A stretch of DNA of 64,000 bases from Ryuthela nishihirai (GCA_038380435.1 JAWZYU010000030.1:63127817-63191816), one strand, 5' to 3'. Counted from the stretch's first letter, positions 20,206 through 32,002 are shown. Translations and numbers: made by a program. The notes: generated by a model from the letters alone, not told the origin.

Positions 20206-21304
20206 CACCTCACCCACCCAACCATAGTCCTTCGCAACCCCCCCCCCCCCTGAACCCAGGTGTATCCAGGAAAGTTTGAATTCACTTCCGAATTTTTGGA
20301 TCCCACTCCGTTCCTTGAATAAGAAATATTTCTTACGTTTTATTGCTATTGACTCTTGCCTAGATAATAAATACTTAATTGGACTCTTCTGTGAAGAACA
20401 CAGCATCGATTCTTTCTGAATAAACATTTTATGCATTCTACAACCACCTTATATCTCATGCTCTCTACAACTATTCTAGGTAGAAAAAGTTTATTTTTCT
20501 TTAACGTAACAAAGAAATAAATTTCACTGCGTCTGATGCGAGGATTGAACAAACTCAAAAGTCTGATCTTAAAAAAGAAGTCAAATTTTTTTTGATTTGG
20601 ATAAAGTAATTAAAAAATAATGCATCTTTTCCTACCTCTTAATACTTGCGTCGATATAGCATTGCAAGAATTAATCCGAATCATTTTCGTGTGTTTAGCA
20701 AAGAGGGCAAACCCTAAATCAGAGTAGGGCGATAAAGCAAGGCAATATTGTTGAGGCAAGTGCATGACGTTCGATCATTAAAGGAAGACAAGCAATAAAA
20801 GATGGCGCCACCACAAAGAGAGAATGAGAAGTTGCTTTGGACAGCTGTGCCTCCAGACAAATACGACCATGCCCGTAGAGATCTGAAACGCCATTGTTAC
20901 TAAGGCAACAGCACGAGTTCGTGAAACCCTTCATCAGAGAAGTCTTAGAAAGTCAAACTTTGGCGGAAAAAAATTGTCACCAAAACGAAACTTGCTGAAT
21001 CAATAACAGAGCAATTTGAAAGGCACTTTTGTATCGGGAAGCATTGATCCCTTGACCATAAAAGAACGGACAAGTTAAGGGTCTCACCAAATCCATTTTC
21101 TCTCGTCTTCAATGGAGTAATTTAGCAGATGACATTGGCTTTCCTCTTAACAAATCGTTTGATATGATGAGATACTTTTGGAACGAAATTGTTGCGAGAT
21201 ATTTATAATCAAAAGCAAACGTGAGGTTAAAGCTTTCATATAGAACTCAAAAAGAGTTTTTGATAGTTAAATTTTGAGTTAATACATTCAACAACACACA
21301 CAAA
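20206..21304. other. Intron sequence, nothing recognised
   Basis: Begins with a C-run; the remainder is apparently single-copy. Short frames on both strands have no recognisable product. Confidence 0.5.
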
Positions 21305-22000
21305 ATCATCCCTGTGGCTAACTGGTCAGTGCGTTTGGTTCCAAGTGACCAGAACTCTGGATAGGCGTATCTGTTTCTTTTCTTATGTTGTCTTCCTCTG
21401 ATGTCGCCTCTGTGTTTTATGATACTGATAGAATCCTGTCAGACCTTTGTGGGTTGTGTTGTTTTACCTCTGAGCGGCACTTTTTTGCACACCATGGGCT
21501 AAATGGCCAGGTCACAAGGACCCCGAAGGCTCAGAGGAGGTTGGGGGAGGGGTTGGGTTGTTTTACCTCTGAGCCGCATTTTTTTGCACACCATGGGCTA
21601 AATGGCCAGGTCACATGGACCCCGAAGGCTCAGAGAAAGTTTGGGGAGGGGACCCACTGGAACAGCTGTTGGGAGACAGATGGTAGCCTCCCGTCAAGGC
21701 CATCCAGCGTGTTCTTTAACGTGCACAGGGTATGGCTCTCCCGCACACAGCTTAACGTCCCATCCGACGGACGGCGGCCTTTCCAAGCCCATCGGTGTCC
21801 CCTACTGACCGTGGGCAGGGCGGGGAATTTTGCGGAGATAAATCTCTGCAAAATTCCTGTTTTTTTTATTTTGGTTTTTATTCCTGGTTTGCTAATCGCT
21901 GACCTAGCTGGGACTCGAACCTGGGAACTACAGATTACGAGCCTGGCGCGCTACCGACTGAGCCACCCCCGCCCCACAGACCTTTGTGTCAAGTCACAGA
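21305..22000 (+). mobile_element. Diverged SINE-B split by a SINE-A insertion
   Basis: CCTGTGGCTAACTGGTCAGT at 21310 is a decayed head, and the end phrase ATCCTGTCAGACCTTTGTG is at about 21433. The sequence resumes after the inserted SINE-A (cctttgtgtcaagtcac). The SINE-A brought the duplication CAGACCTTTGTG (21440-21451 and 21977-21988). Confidence 0.75.
21452..21976 (-). mobile_element. SINE-A dimer (partial plus full copy)
   Basis: A 97-bp tail piece (21452-21548) is followed directly by a second tail and a complete element with the head near 21976. Both are in the same orientation, and only one pair of target duplications surrounds the two. The full copy has a small foreign insert near 21846-21898 between body and head. 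Confidence 0.85.
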
Positions 22001-22359
22001 CGGAATCGTAAATTCCGGTTGGCGACACTCGAAAGACTGAAATTCAAAATTTGACAATACAAAATGGATGTTTGCCGGCGAAATTCAAAATTCACAAATG
22101 TCTTTAGTATTTTCCAGGATTGAGTTTGTTAATATGGACTGGGTATGAGGACATAGAATTTCTGCGTCATTATCTGAAAGGAAGCTGATTTTTTTTTTTT
22201 TAAACAATGTATAATTGGTTCAGGGGTATTTAATTCAAAACTGAATTAAGTAAGGTGGCATAGCAGATAGCTGATTTAGGGGTACATGGGACCCTTAGGG
22301 ACATATTAAAGTCTATATTTTGGCTTACCCAAGTATCGTGTTATATTATATATTGTATA
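22001..22359. other. Intron sequence, nothing recognised
   Basis: No repeat termini or coding signal seen. Confidence 0.5.
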
Positions 22360-22945
22360 TGTGGCCGAGTGGTTAGCGCGCTTGGCTACTGATCTAAGGG
22401 ACCTGGGTTCGAGCTCCGGGTAAAGTATGGATGTATGTGTCGTTTTTCTGCTGAGGTCTTGCCATCCTCGCAGACCTTCTACTACAGCACATTGGATCGT
22501 GTGAGCTCCCAAAGACCTGGATCATGTGGGCTCACTCACGGAAATATTGAGCGTGTGCAGTTATCGTTCACAGCAAACTGGAGCGGTTGCGGTTAATGTT
22601 CACAGCACATTGGATCGTGTGAGCTCACAAAGACCTAGATCGTGTGGCCTCACTCACGGAAATATTGAGCGTGTGCAGTTACCGTTCACAGCAAACTGGA
22701 GCGTGTGCAGTAACTGCACACGCTCCAGTTTGCTGTGAACGGTAACTGGAGCGTGTACAGTTGCTGTACACACTCCAGATATTTTTCCTGAATTCTGTAA
22801 TCAACCATAGTGTTCGGATATTTTTTTGAGCGACTGTATGTGTCGTTTTTCTGCTGAGGCCCTGCCATCCTCACAGACCTTCTACTATGGCATATAAACT
22901 GACAGGCTCCTGTCAGACCTCTGTGGCAAGCAGCTGCTTGAGGGG
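22360..22945 (+). mobile_element. SINE-B pieces flanking a composite foldback MITE
   Basis: The first SINE-B piece (22360-22487) includes the head and body up to ACCTTCTACTA. Then comes a MITE half with repeated GGATCGTGTGAGCTC and GAGCGTGTGCAGTTACCGTT modules, ending GAGCGACTG at 22836 and TA. The following SINE-B piece (from TGTGTCGTTTTTCTG at 22839) repeats body sequence already present in the first piece and runs to the element end. So two SINE-B copies, or a duplication, are involved. Confidence 0.8.
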
Positions 22946-23567
22946 TGTTTTTTTTTTATGTAAACATCGATTTTAGTGCTAAAATAGAAATTCATTTGGG
23001 ATCCTCCTTATTTTTCAGTGTCCAGGTAATCATCCTCCAGGAAATGTCTACATCAGAATGCCTACAGCATGCATTTGTGTAATGAGGGGATAAATTGTGT
23101 GGGGATCTTTTGAAGGAGTGGAGATTTCGAATTCTTCTGCGTAACGCAAAATGTAGTCTTACACCTAAAAGTCACACGTGATTTTAAAACAGAACTATGA
23201 CATCTGGAAGTCTTTGGAAGGAAAGGCTCCTGGCTTCTGAAATGGCGGTAAGGCAGACATGATTACGTTTCTAACGGGATGGCACTCAGGGTCACAATAA
23301 AAAACCGTAACTGCAAATGGTCTCATGGAACATAAATGGCCAATTAAGTTGGTAGAGAAAAAATCGTCTGATGCCGATATCTGAAGAGAAAACCCAATGG
23401 GAGTCAGGGACACACTTACGCATAAGCTAACTAAGCCACAGCGAAAAGCCTTACGATTATGAGGGGGCCTCAAAAATTAAGTTTGAAATTTAATGTGTCA
23501 CGAATTTTTTTTAATTTAAACTAATCTATTATGCACAGTGCTAAAAGCATTGTTCATCTCGGCTGTA
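22946..23567. other. Intron sequence, nothing recognised
   Basis: Apparently single-copy. A 92-codon minus frame (23473-23195) has no recognisable product. Confidence 0.5.
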
Positions 23568-23782
23568 CAGTCGTTCAAAAAAGTATCCGAACACTATGGT
23601 TGATTACAGAATTCAGAAAAAAAATGTCTGCCAACGATTTTTTTAGAAATTAGTGATCTGGCAACCTTCGTGTCACCTGACACGAAGGTTGCCAGATCAC
23701 TAATTTCTAAAAAAAATCGTTGCCGGATTTTTTCTGAATTCTGTAATCAACCATAGTGTTCGGATATTTTTTTGAACGACTG
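23568..23782. mobile_element. Foldback MITE (Tc1/mariner type), simple form
   Basis: A clean 215-bp copy between TA (23566-23567) and TA (23783-23784). The arms meet at cgtgtcacctgacacg. It is a good reference for the simple form. Confidence 0.9.
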
Positions 23783-24180
23783 TACACAGTCATCATTGAA
23801 TGCCAATGACCACATTTATTTCGTGATTACTTTTTGACATTCATTTCAATCAGAATGAGAAACCTATATTTCGATCATCAGGATCTAGGAAAAAGTACGG
23901 AGGGGGGGCCAGGGGGCAAGCGACTCAGTTGTACCGGAAAAAAGTATAAAAAGACACAATGAGACTAAATTTCCTTTGCAATGTAACAATTTCCCCTTAA
24001 TAATATTTTGCCTCCATTACCCTTCTTCCTAGCATTCTCAAAGCAGTGATGTCGGCGGGAGCGGGGATGCTCTCCTCTTAGATCCGACCCCGATTTCGGA
24101 TTTAGAATAGCTCTTAAACATACCATAGCTTAGGGCCCCTTTTAACTTGTCACAGCTCCTTGAAGGTCCAAGTGAGCCTT
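23783..24180. other. Intron sequence, nothing recognised
   Basis: No repeat termini or coding signal seen. Confidence 0.5.
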
Positions 24181-24562
24181 GTGGGGTTGGCTCAGCCCGT
24201 AGAGCGCCAGGTTTGTAATCTGCTGTTCCCAAATTCGAGTTCCACCTGTGCCAGAGTTGAGATTCCCCCCCCCCCCCCCGCTAACCTCCCACGCTGTCCT
24301 TGGTCGAGAAGAGGACACCTTTGGGCTTCGAAAGGTCGCCGTCCGTCGGATGGGATGTTAAGCTGTGTCCCCCCGTGTTCAGGGTAGTCATTTGTTATGC
24401 ACGTTAAAGAACCTGTTGGACGACCTTGACGGGAAGCTACCATCTGTCTTCTAACAGTGGTCCCGTTCCCCCCCCAACGTTCTCTCAGCTCTAGGGGTCC
24501 TTGTGACTTGGCCATTTATCCTATTGCGTGCAGAAAAGTGCCGTTAAGAGGTAAAAGAACTT
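24181..24562 (+). mobile_element. SINE-A, old diverged copy
   Basis: The head GGGGTTGGCTCAGCCCGTAG, B-box-like AAATTCGAGTTCC, both body motifs (gatgttaagc, cacgttaaagaacc) and the end gccgttaagaggtaaaag are recognisable but diverged throughout, marking an older insertion than most copies here. Confidence 0.8.
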
Positions 24563-25411
24563 CGAATCCCTTTGTCCCGAATCAACAGATCGATTGTAAA
24601 GCCTTCCTCAATTTTCTCTCTCTCCCTTTCGGCGATCGAAAGAGGCCGAAAATCTTCGCTTCGGGTCGTTTTCGTTCTTCGGAGACATTCGTCATTCTTC
24701 CTCTTTTCCTCCTTGTGGTTCTGAGTGCGATGAGAAGATTCATTTCATCCCCCCCCCCATGACGAATGTTCCCTTTCAGAAGCAATCCGACTGAAAGCTT
24801 CTGTTGGGTTCTGGCACTGACCGCGGAAGAAGAAGAAACAGGAAAGAAATTGAAACATTGCGTTCGAAGATTTTTTTTTTTTTCCTTTTTGGAAGGAGCT
24901 AACAGAACACTTCTACTCTCGTCTGCCCTTTTGTGGGCGTTTCTACAACCAAACGATCACAAATGGTCATGGAGGGAAAATTTCAATTCTTTGGAGGCGA
25001 AGGAAAACATTTAAAAAATGAATCGCTGCGCGCACCTGAAGCAATTTCATTCACCTTTTGATTCTGATTCTAACTTTCGATCCGAGACTAAATATTCGGG
25101 TTATAATCTTTGGGCTACTTCTGTTACAATCTTAAATGTTGTGAACAGATATTAAATTTTCTTTATTTTTATTACGTGGAGAAAAATTTGAGAAGGATCT
25201 TTTTCTGTCTGAAATGAATATCTCAAGAGAATAAGAGACGATGCAGAATGCTCGCGAAAAGACAGAATTCGCAACTTTAAGATTTCAAAGTATCATACCT
25301 TCAGTTTCCAATGCAAAGATTCTTAACGTTGAATCCTCAACTTGCATCAAGACAGGGTCGCCATTTCAGTGGTCGCAAACACGATTATCAAATGAACTTC
25401 ATTAACAATGG
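24563..25411. other. Intron sequence, nothing recognised
   Basis: Somewhat GC-richer around 24580-24800. Short frames only, no recognisable product. Confidence 0.5.
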
Positions 25412-25930
25412 TTCTAGTCCCAGCTGGGTCAGCGTTGAGATTTATCTCCGCAAAATCTCCCCGCCCCGCCCACGGTCAGTAGGGGACACCGATGGGCTTG
25501 GAAAGGCCGCCGTCCGTCGGATGGGACGTTAAGCCGTGGTCCCGTCTGCGGGAGAGCCATATCCTGTGCACGTTAAAGAACACGCTGGATGGCCTTGACG
25601 GGAGGCTACCATCTGTCTCCCAATAGCTGTTCCAGCGGATCCCCTCCCCCAACCTTCTCTGAGCCTTCGGGGTCCATGTGACCTGACCATTTAGCCCATG
25701 GTGTGCAAAAAAGTGCCGCTCAGAGGTAAAACAACCCAACCCGTCAAGGCCATCCAGCGTGTTCTTTATCGTGCACAGAGTATAGCTCTTCTGAACACGG
25801 AGCCATGGCTTAACGTCCTATAAGACGGACGGAGTCCTTTCCAAGATCATCGGTGTTCCCTTTCTCCCGGAGTCAGACTCGAACCTTAAAAGTTCTGACT
25901 ACAGCAGAGACACCTTACCAACCAAGCTAC
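25412..25930. mobile_element. 5'-truncated SINE-A (+) followed by a diverged SINE-A (-)
   Basis: 25412-25741 is a plus-strand copy starting inside the B box (TTCTAGTCCCAGCTGGG) and ending with aaaacaacccaaccc. From 25741 a minus-strand copy starts in mid-body (CGTCAAGGCCATCCAGCG) and runs through diverged body to a decayed head (accaagctacaccct) near 25930. The pair is arranged tail to body. Confidence 0.8.
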
Positions 25931-26185
25931 ACCCTCAAACCATGGAGGAAATGGGCCATGAACCACGGGTCAGGTGACTCGTAAGAAGTGCTTTTTTAAA
26001 AACAGGCACTAGAATTTAATCACTAAGCAAACATCGCATAACGGATTCAAGAGTCAAATGAAAAGAAGGTCACGTGTCATTATGTCGACAGTAACTCCGA
26101 CGAATTTCATCGTGTACGAAGAGGTTTGATAAAATTAATTCTGGATTTGCACATTCTGTATAAAATTACTAATTTTTAAGAATCA

Positions 26186-26415
26186 AAGCAGCCAAATAAT
26201 AAAAATAAAAAAACCCTCAAGCAGCTGCTTGCCACAGAGGTCTGACAGGAGCCTGTTCAGTTTATATGCCATAGTAGAAGGTCTGAGAGGATGGCAGGAC
26301 CACAGCAGAAAAACGACACACATCCGTGCCTTACCCGGGACTCGAACCTAGATCCCTTAGATCAGTAGCCAAGAGCGGTAACCACTCGGCCATGGGACGG
26401 CTAGAAGCAGCCAAA
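26186..26415 (-). mobile_element. SINE-B, full length, with 11-bp target duplication
   Basis: AAGCAGCCAAA at 26186-26196 and 26405-26415 flanks a complete reverse-oriented copy (CCCTCAAGCAGCTGCTTGCC to the head complement CCACTCGGCCATGGGACGG) with an A/T-rich tail. Confidence 0.88.
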
Positions 26416-26686
26416 GATCAAGGAAACAGTTCATCCAGCAACAACAACTTCAAATGTTAATTTCTTTCGGTCTTACAATCTAGAGAACTATAAAAATAGA
26501 TTTTTTTTGCCTAAAATAAATTTATACCTTTTATTCACCCCATTTCTTTGCAGTCTTGAATGCTTTCACTATTTTTTTCTAAATCAAGATCTTGGTTCAT
26601 ATTTGAATCTAAAAAAGAAATTTAGGAAGGAAAAGCAAGTCACTGAAATCGGAAGCAAAGGATGAAAACATAAATTTGAAAATATT

Positions 26687-27290
26687 CCCTCAAGCAGCTG
26701 CTTGCCACAGAGGTCTGACAGGAGCCTGTCAGTTTAATACGGGTTGGGTTGTTTTACCTCTGAGGGGCACTTTTTTGCACACCATGGGCCTAAATGGCCA
26801 GGTCACATGGACCCCGAAGGCTCAGAGAAGGTTGGGGGAGGGGACCCACTGGAACAGCTGTTGGGAGACAGATGGTAGCCTCCCGTCAAGGCCATCCAGC
26901 GTGTTCTTTAACGTTGGGTTGTTTTACCTCTGAGCGGCACTTTTTTGCACACCATGGGCTAAATGGCCAGGGTGACAAGGACCCCGAAGGTTCAGAGAAG
27001 GTTGGGGAGGGGACCCACTGGAACAGCTGTTGGGAGACAGATGGTAGCCTCCCGTCAAGGCCATCCAGCGTGTTCTTTAACGTGCACAGGATATGTCTCT
27101 CCCGCACACCTGGACCACGGCTTGACGTACCATACGACGGACGGCGGCCTTTCCAAACCCATCGGTGCAGTTTAATACGCCATAGTAAAAGCTCTGTGAG
27201 GATGGCGGGACCTCAGCAGAAAAACGACACATACATCCATCCCTTAACAAAGGTTAAGATCAGTAGGTAAGCATGTTAACCACTCAGCCA
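26687..27290 (-). mobile_element. SINE-B interrupted by a SINE-A dimer
   Basis: The SINE-B (26687-26741, resuming 27168-27290) is split by SINE-A. The SINE-A is flanked by the perfect duplication CAGTTTAATACG (26730-26741 and 27168-27179). Inside are two same-orientation SINE-A pieces, 26742-26912 and 26913-27167, both lacking the tRNA head. This is the 5'-truncation expected from target-primed insertion. Confidence 0.9.
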
Positions 27291-27614
27291 GAATATATAT
27301 ATTTCTTTTTCCTAGAAAATATTTTCGCAATATCATCCATGTTTTATCGTCCATCTCAATGACTTTTAAAATCTATTCTTCCATATGGGCGTAGGGAAGA
27401 AGAATTGCTTATGGGCTTGGATAAGTAGAAGTGCATATGGAAATGGGAAAGAAGAGGTGCCTGTGGGAATGAGAAGAAGAAGTGCATGTGGTCATGGGTA
27501 AGTCATGGAGGTAGGAAAAGAAGATGACCGATCGCTTGAAAGTGTAACCGACATCGCCATATTGCTGTTACCTCAATAGCTGTTACTTAACATACGTTGT
27601 CAATGTCAACGAAC
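27291..27614. other. Intron sequence with a short degenerate repeat
   Basis: Phrases of the type gaagaagtgcatgtgg(gaa)tggg recur at about 27380-27510 (G/A-rich). No coding signal. Confidence 0.5.
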
Positions 27615-27990
27615 GAGTTGTTTTACCTCTGAGCAGCACTTTTTTGCACACCATGGGCTAAATGGCCAGGTCACACGGACCTCGAAGGCTCAGAGAAGGT
27701 TGGGGGAGGGGACCCACTGGAACAGCTGTTGGAAGACAGATGATAGCCTCCCGTCAAGGCCATCCAGCGTGTTCTTTAAGGTGCACAGGGTATGGCTCTC
27801 CCGCACACGGGCCCACGGCTTAACGTCCCATCCGACGGACGGCGACTTTTCCAAGCCCATCGGTGTCCCCTACTGACCGTGGGAATTTTTTCGGAGATAA
27901 ATCTCAACGCTGATCCAGCTGGGACTCGAACCTGGGAACTACAGATTACGAGCCTGGCGCGCTACCGACTGAGCCACCCCCGCTCCCTAC
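27615..27990 (-). mobile_element. SINE-A, full length
   Basis: Tail-side gttgttttacctctgagcag at 27618 through to the head ending ctgagccacccccgc. A small deletion lies before the head (gaccgtgggaattttt). Confidence 0.85.
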
Positions 27991-28302
27991 GACAGACATA
28001 CAATATAGACCTCAACAACCGTTTTAAAAAAATACAGACAAATTCGATCATGGTGTTCAACTACAGTTTTTGCAAATACAGGAATTAAAACAGAGTAAAT
28101 TCCCATGTACCTAATAATGCTATTGTTATTACGAACTATTACGACTTAATTGTGCCAGTATTTGAAGAAAACATTTACACATGCGATGATAACTGACCTT
28201 TCAACGCGACCTTTCAGGGTAGGAGTGACATGGCAGTATCGGCTACACTAGCCAACTGTGCTAACTGATAGTAAGGGCGCCTCCTATATTCCTACCTCCA
28301 TG

Positions 28303-29027
28303 TAGTGCCGTCTTAATAGTATTGTGCCTACAATAATGGGGCGGGATGGCTCAGTCGGTAGCTCGCCAGGCTCGTAATCTGTACTTCCCAGGTTCGAGTC
28401 CCAGCTGGGTCAGCGTTGAGATTTATATCCGCAAAATTTCCCGCCCTGCCCACGGTCAGTAGGGGACACCGATGGGCTTGGAAAGGCCGCCGTCCGTCGG
28501 ATGGGACGTTAAACCGTGGGAGAGCCATATCCTGTGCACGTTAAAGAACACGCTATATGGCCTTGACGGGAGGCTATCATCTATCTCCCAACAGCTGTTC
28601 CAGTGGGTCCCCTTCCCCAACCTTCTCTGAACCTTCGGGATCCATGTGACCTGGCCATTTAGCCCATGGTGTGCAAAAAAGTGTCGCTCATAGGTAAAAC
28701 AACCCAACCCAGCCTACAATATTGTTTCGGTATATAAACCCTGGGCAAAGCAATGCAGGTGCCCTCACCACCTACGGGAATAAAATATAAAAAAAAAATA
28801 ATAATAAAATACTGCTGGTGCCCCCACCCACCTACGGGAATAAAAATGCAAATGGTCAATAAAATTAAGCCTACAGATTTATTGATACTTTTAACAAGAT
28901 CAATGTTTAAACATAAAAAAAACCATGCTGTAAAGTGAGGATTAATCAACACAAACTTTTGCGAAATTTCGAATCGTGGGGCCCCTGGGCAACTGCCCAG
29001 TGTGGCCATGCCGTAAGACGGCCCTGG
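28303..29027. mobile_element. hAT-type element interrupted by a SINE-A
   Basis: Left end AGTGCCGTCTTAATAG and right end CGTAAGACGGCCCTG are inverted. The interior has two copies of the phrase ggtgccc(t/c)ca.ccacctacggg. The SINE-A at 28336-28711 lies inside, flanked by GCCTACAATA (28326-28335 and 28712-28721). No clear 8-bp duplication of the hAT itself was found. Confidence 0.6.
28336..28711 (+). mobile_element. SINE-A with perfect 10-bp duplication
   Basis: GCCTACAATA flanks the copy. The head is GGGGCGGGATGGCTCAGTCG (A box intact) and the tail is aaaacaacccaaccca. A 16-bp body deletion removes the ggccccgtgtgcgg phrase. Confidence 0.9.
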
Positions 29028-29583
29028 CTGAACCATTGGGGTAAGTAGAATTGCATATTTAAATCGATTAACTCCAAGTTCTGCATATATCGATTCTTAC
29101 TCTCAGATTATTTCAGAACTTTTTTTTTGACATATAGGACAGAGAAGAATCCTAGAAGCTACTCCTAGCTTAATACAGGCCTTCTCATACAAGGACATGC
29201 ACTACTAAGACCGAAGTCACTGCTCACCACTGCCTTAGAGCTAACACAACACACAAAGTTTGCCTTGCTGGAGCAGTCGCTAGCTGCCTAACCACTATGC
29301 CAGTTAAGGCATAGTTCTATGCATAGTATCTATGTTATTTTCAGAACATTAGATTGTTAAAGATATAGTCAATGGAAATTTCATTCAGAAGTAGATTAAA
29401 TTCTGAAAAAGAAATTTAAATTTCATTAAATTTTTAAGTTTAATTTTTAAATAAAATTCTCTAAAAGAATACATATTTCGCACCGCTGTGTTAAGACGTG
29501 TCTTGATCGGTTAATGAAAAACTAAGAAGATCGTTTGCGATGGGATCCTCTTCTTCATCCTCTTTTCTCTTCCTCCTCCACAG
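29028..29583. other. Intron end before the large exon
   Basis: No repeat termini. A reversed tRNA-like phrase (gcctaaccactatgcca) near 29288 may be an old SINE-B trace. The last 60 bp form the pyrimidine-rich splice acceptor. Confidence 0.5.
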
Positions 29584-30411
29584 GTCGATCTACGACATAA
29601 GGACGAAATCGAAGGCCACAACATCGTCGAGGTGGGCATCGATTTGTCAGAGTTCTACCTGAGCGTGGAATGGGACATCCTCGGCGTGCCCGCCATCCGC
29701 AACGAGAAGCGCTACACGTGCTGCGAGGAGCCCTACATCGACATCACCTTCAACATCAGCATGCGTCGGAAGACTCTCTTCTACACGGTGAACCTGATCA
29801 TCCCCTGCATGGGCATCTCCTTCCTCACGGTGCTGGTATTTTATCTCCCTTCGGACAGCGGTGAGAAGGTGTCTCTCAGTATCTCCATCCTCCTATCGCT
29901 TACAGTGTTTTTCCTGCTTCTAGCGGAGATCATCCCCCCCACGTCGCTAGTTGTGCCCCTGCTTGGCAAGTACCTCCTCTTCACCATGATTCTGGTGACT
30001 TTGTCGATATGCGTCACTGTCGTAGTGCTCAATGTTCATTTTCGGACACCCTCCACCCACAAGATGGCTCCGTGGGTGAAGCGCGTGTTTCTGCACCTGC
30101 TACCGCGACTTCTGCTCATGCGCAGACCCACCTACCCAAATTCTGACCCGCCCAAAGTGATGGTCCGCACCTGCAACGGCACCGAACTGCGAGATTACAG
30201 CCTCCACAGTTATCCCAGCTACGACAGCGAGCCTCACTACAGCGGATGTCGCATCCACGGTCGCATGGCCGAGCCTCCACCGCTTCCAGGGGGGGACGAA
30301 GAGCCTCTCGAACCTCTCCGGCGACTTCACTTCTGCCCCGACCTCCAGAGGGCGATGGAGTCGGTCCATTATATTGCTGACCACACCAGGAGATATGAAG
30401 ACCAGATGAAT
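29584..30411 (+). CDS. nAChRalpha: nAChR alpha subunit, large exon: loop C, TM1-TM3, intracellular loop (828 bp)
   Basis: The acceptor is CTTCCTCCTCCACAG ending at 29583; the donor is AAT|GTGCGT at 30411/30412. It encodes 276 residues in phase 0. In order: LSVEWDIL, the vicinal cysteine pair of loop C (RYTCCEEPY), which defines an alpha subunit and contacts the agonist; TM1 (about [16 protein letters not shown] to VLVFY); SGEK before TM2, whose glutamate lines the cation filter; pore-lining TM2 ([20 protein letters not shown]); TM3 ([20 protein letters not shown]); and an M3-M4 cytoplasmic loop starting [16 protein letters not shown] and ending EDQMN. The exon is much more GC-rich than its introns, with many C/G-ending codons. 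Having all this in one exon differs from the multi-exon structure I recall in insect alpha genes, so intron loss is possible. Confidence 0.95.
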
Positions 30412-30610
30412 GTGCGTATCTCTTAAATAGAAATACGGATTCGATAATAAACGTTATCTGTGCTGTTTATTGCGATAAAGAAATAATTCAATTAAAAAAA
30501 ACTGATCTCCGACCACACTACGAAAGTCGGGAAGATGTTTTTTTTTAGAGATTGAAAAATGTAATAATTCAAAATTTCACTTTGGGGATTGCCTTAACAC
30601 GGTCTTTGTA

Positions 30611-31145
30611 CAGTCGCACAAATAAATATCCGAACACTATGGTTGATTACGGAATTCAGAAAAAATATCTGGCAATGATTTTTTTTTAGAAATTAGTGAT
30701 CTGGCAACCTTCGTGTCACGTGATTACAGAATTCAGGGAAAATATCTGGAGCGTGTACAGCAACTATACACGCTCCAGTTACCGTTCACAGCAAACAGCG
30801 GAGCGTGTGGAGCTACTGCACACGCTCCAGTTTGCTGTGAACGGTAACTGCACACGCTCAATATTTCCGTGAGTGGGCCCACACGATCTAGGTCTTTGTG
30901 AGCTCACACGATCCAATGTGCTGTGAACATTAACCGCAACCGCTCCAGTTTGCTGTGAACGGTAACTGCACACGCTCAATATTTCTGTGAGTGGCAACGA
31001 TTTTTTTAGAAATTAGTGATCTGGCAACCTTCGTGTACAGTACACGAAAGTTGCCAGATCACTAAGTTCTAAAAAAATCTTTGCCAGATGTTTTTTCTGA
31101 ATTCTGTAATCAACCATAGTGTTCGGATATTTATTTGAGCGACTG
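30611..31145. mobile_element. Foldback MITE, longest composite form (535 bp)
   Basis: Bounded by TA (30609-30610; 31146-31147), with standard outer arms on both sides. The interior holds several smaller inverted modules (ggagcgtgtacagcaactatacacgctcc, cacacgatctaggtctttgtgagctcacacgatcc). Confidence 0.85.
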
Positions 31146-31641
31146 TATTCTGAAGAGTCTTTTGAGTTTTAAGATGATCTTAATTATTTATATATTAATC
31201 TGTAAGCATAATATTAAAGAAAAACGTTTCATTATAGGGGGCGCCCTTCCTTTGTAATTGCTCTTCTGTTGAAGGTTATATTGCTGATGATTAGAATAGT
31301 TTTCAAGCATCAAAATCAAAAAATTTTAAATTGAACAGCTTTCTCAAATGTTGAAGATTCAATTTTGAGGACAACTGCGTAGAACTGGATTATCTGGGGG
31401 TTTTTTTAAAAACATAATTTAAGAGGAAATATTTGAAAAACAGATTATTTTGCAATTTCTTTAAACTAGCTCTCGAAACTGACAGTGAGTTTTTATAAGT
31501 GAGAATAAACGTCAGTGCAGTTGAAGGAGAACAGAATTGGGATTTCGAACCATATATTAAGAAAGGAAAAATTCCTCACCACTCTTTGATAATGAAAATT
31601 CCCCACCTAGAAATCATGGGACAGATTTGTATAGAATTCAT
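31146..31641. other. Intron sequence, nothing recognised
   Basis: AT-rich, no repeat termini or coding signal seen. Confidence 0.5.
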
Positions 31642-31957
31642 CATGTGAGCAAAATTCCCCGCCCTGCCCACGATCAGTAGGGGACACCGATGGGCTTGGA
31701 AAGGCCACCGTCCGTCGGATGGGACGTTAAGCCGTGGCCCCGTGTGCGGGAGAGCCATATCCTGTGCACGTTAAAGAACACGCTGGATGGCCTTGACGGG
31801 AGGCTACCATCTGTCTTCCAACAGCTGTTCCAGTGGGTCCCCTCCCCCAACCTTCTCTGAGCCTTCGGGGTCCATGTGACCTGACCATTTAGCCCATGGT
31901 GTGCAAAAAAAGTGCCGCTCAGAGGTAAAACAACCCAACCCAACCCAGCATGTGAGC
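31642..31957 (+). mobile_element. 5'-truncated SINE-A with 9-bp duplication
   Basis: CATGTGAGC at 31642-31650 and 31949-31957. The element begins at AAAATTCCCCGCC, so the tRNA head is missing, and it ends with aacccaacccaaccca. Confidence 0.88.
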
Positions 31958-32002
31958 TCAACGTGGCAATATATACAAATGATCGTGTCTGGACAAAACC
32001 AC

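Larger units (their letters stand above)
12331..29583 (+). other. nAChR intron between the Cys-loop exon and the large exon
   Basis: A 17,253-bp GT-AG intron (GTAAGT...CACAG). It begins with the 33-bp minisatellite and contains most of the SINE-A and SINE-B copies, five foldback MITEs, three hAT-type pieces, a hAT transposase pseudogene and a degenerate minisatellite at 19.2-20.2 kb. I see no extra nAChR exon, either cassette or alternative, in it. Confidence 0.85.
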
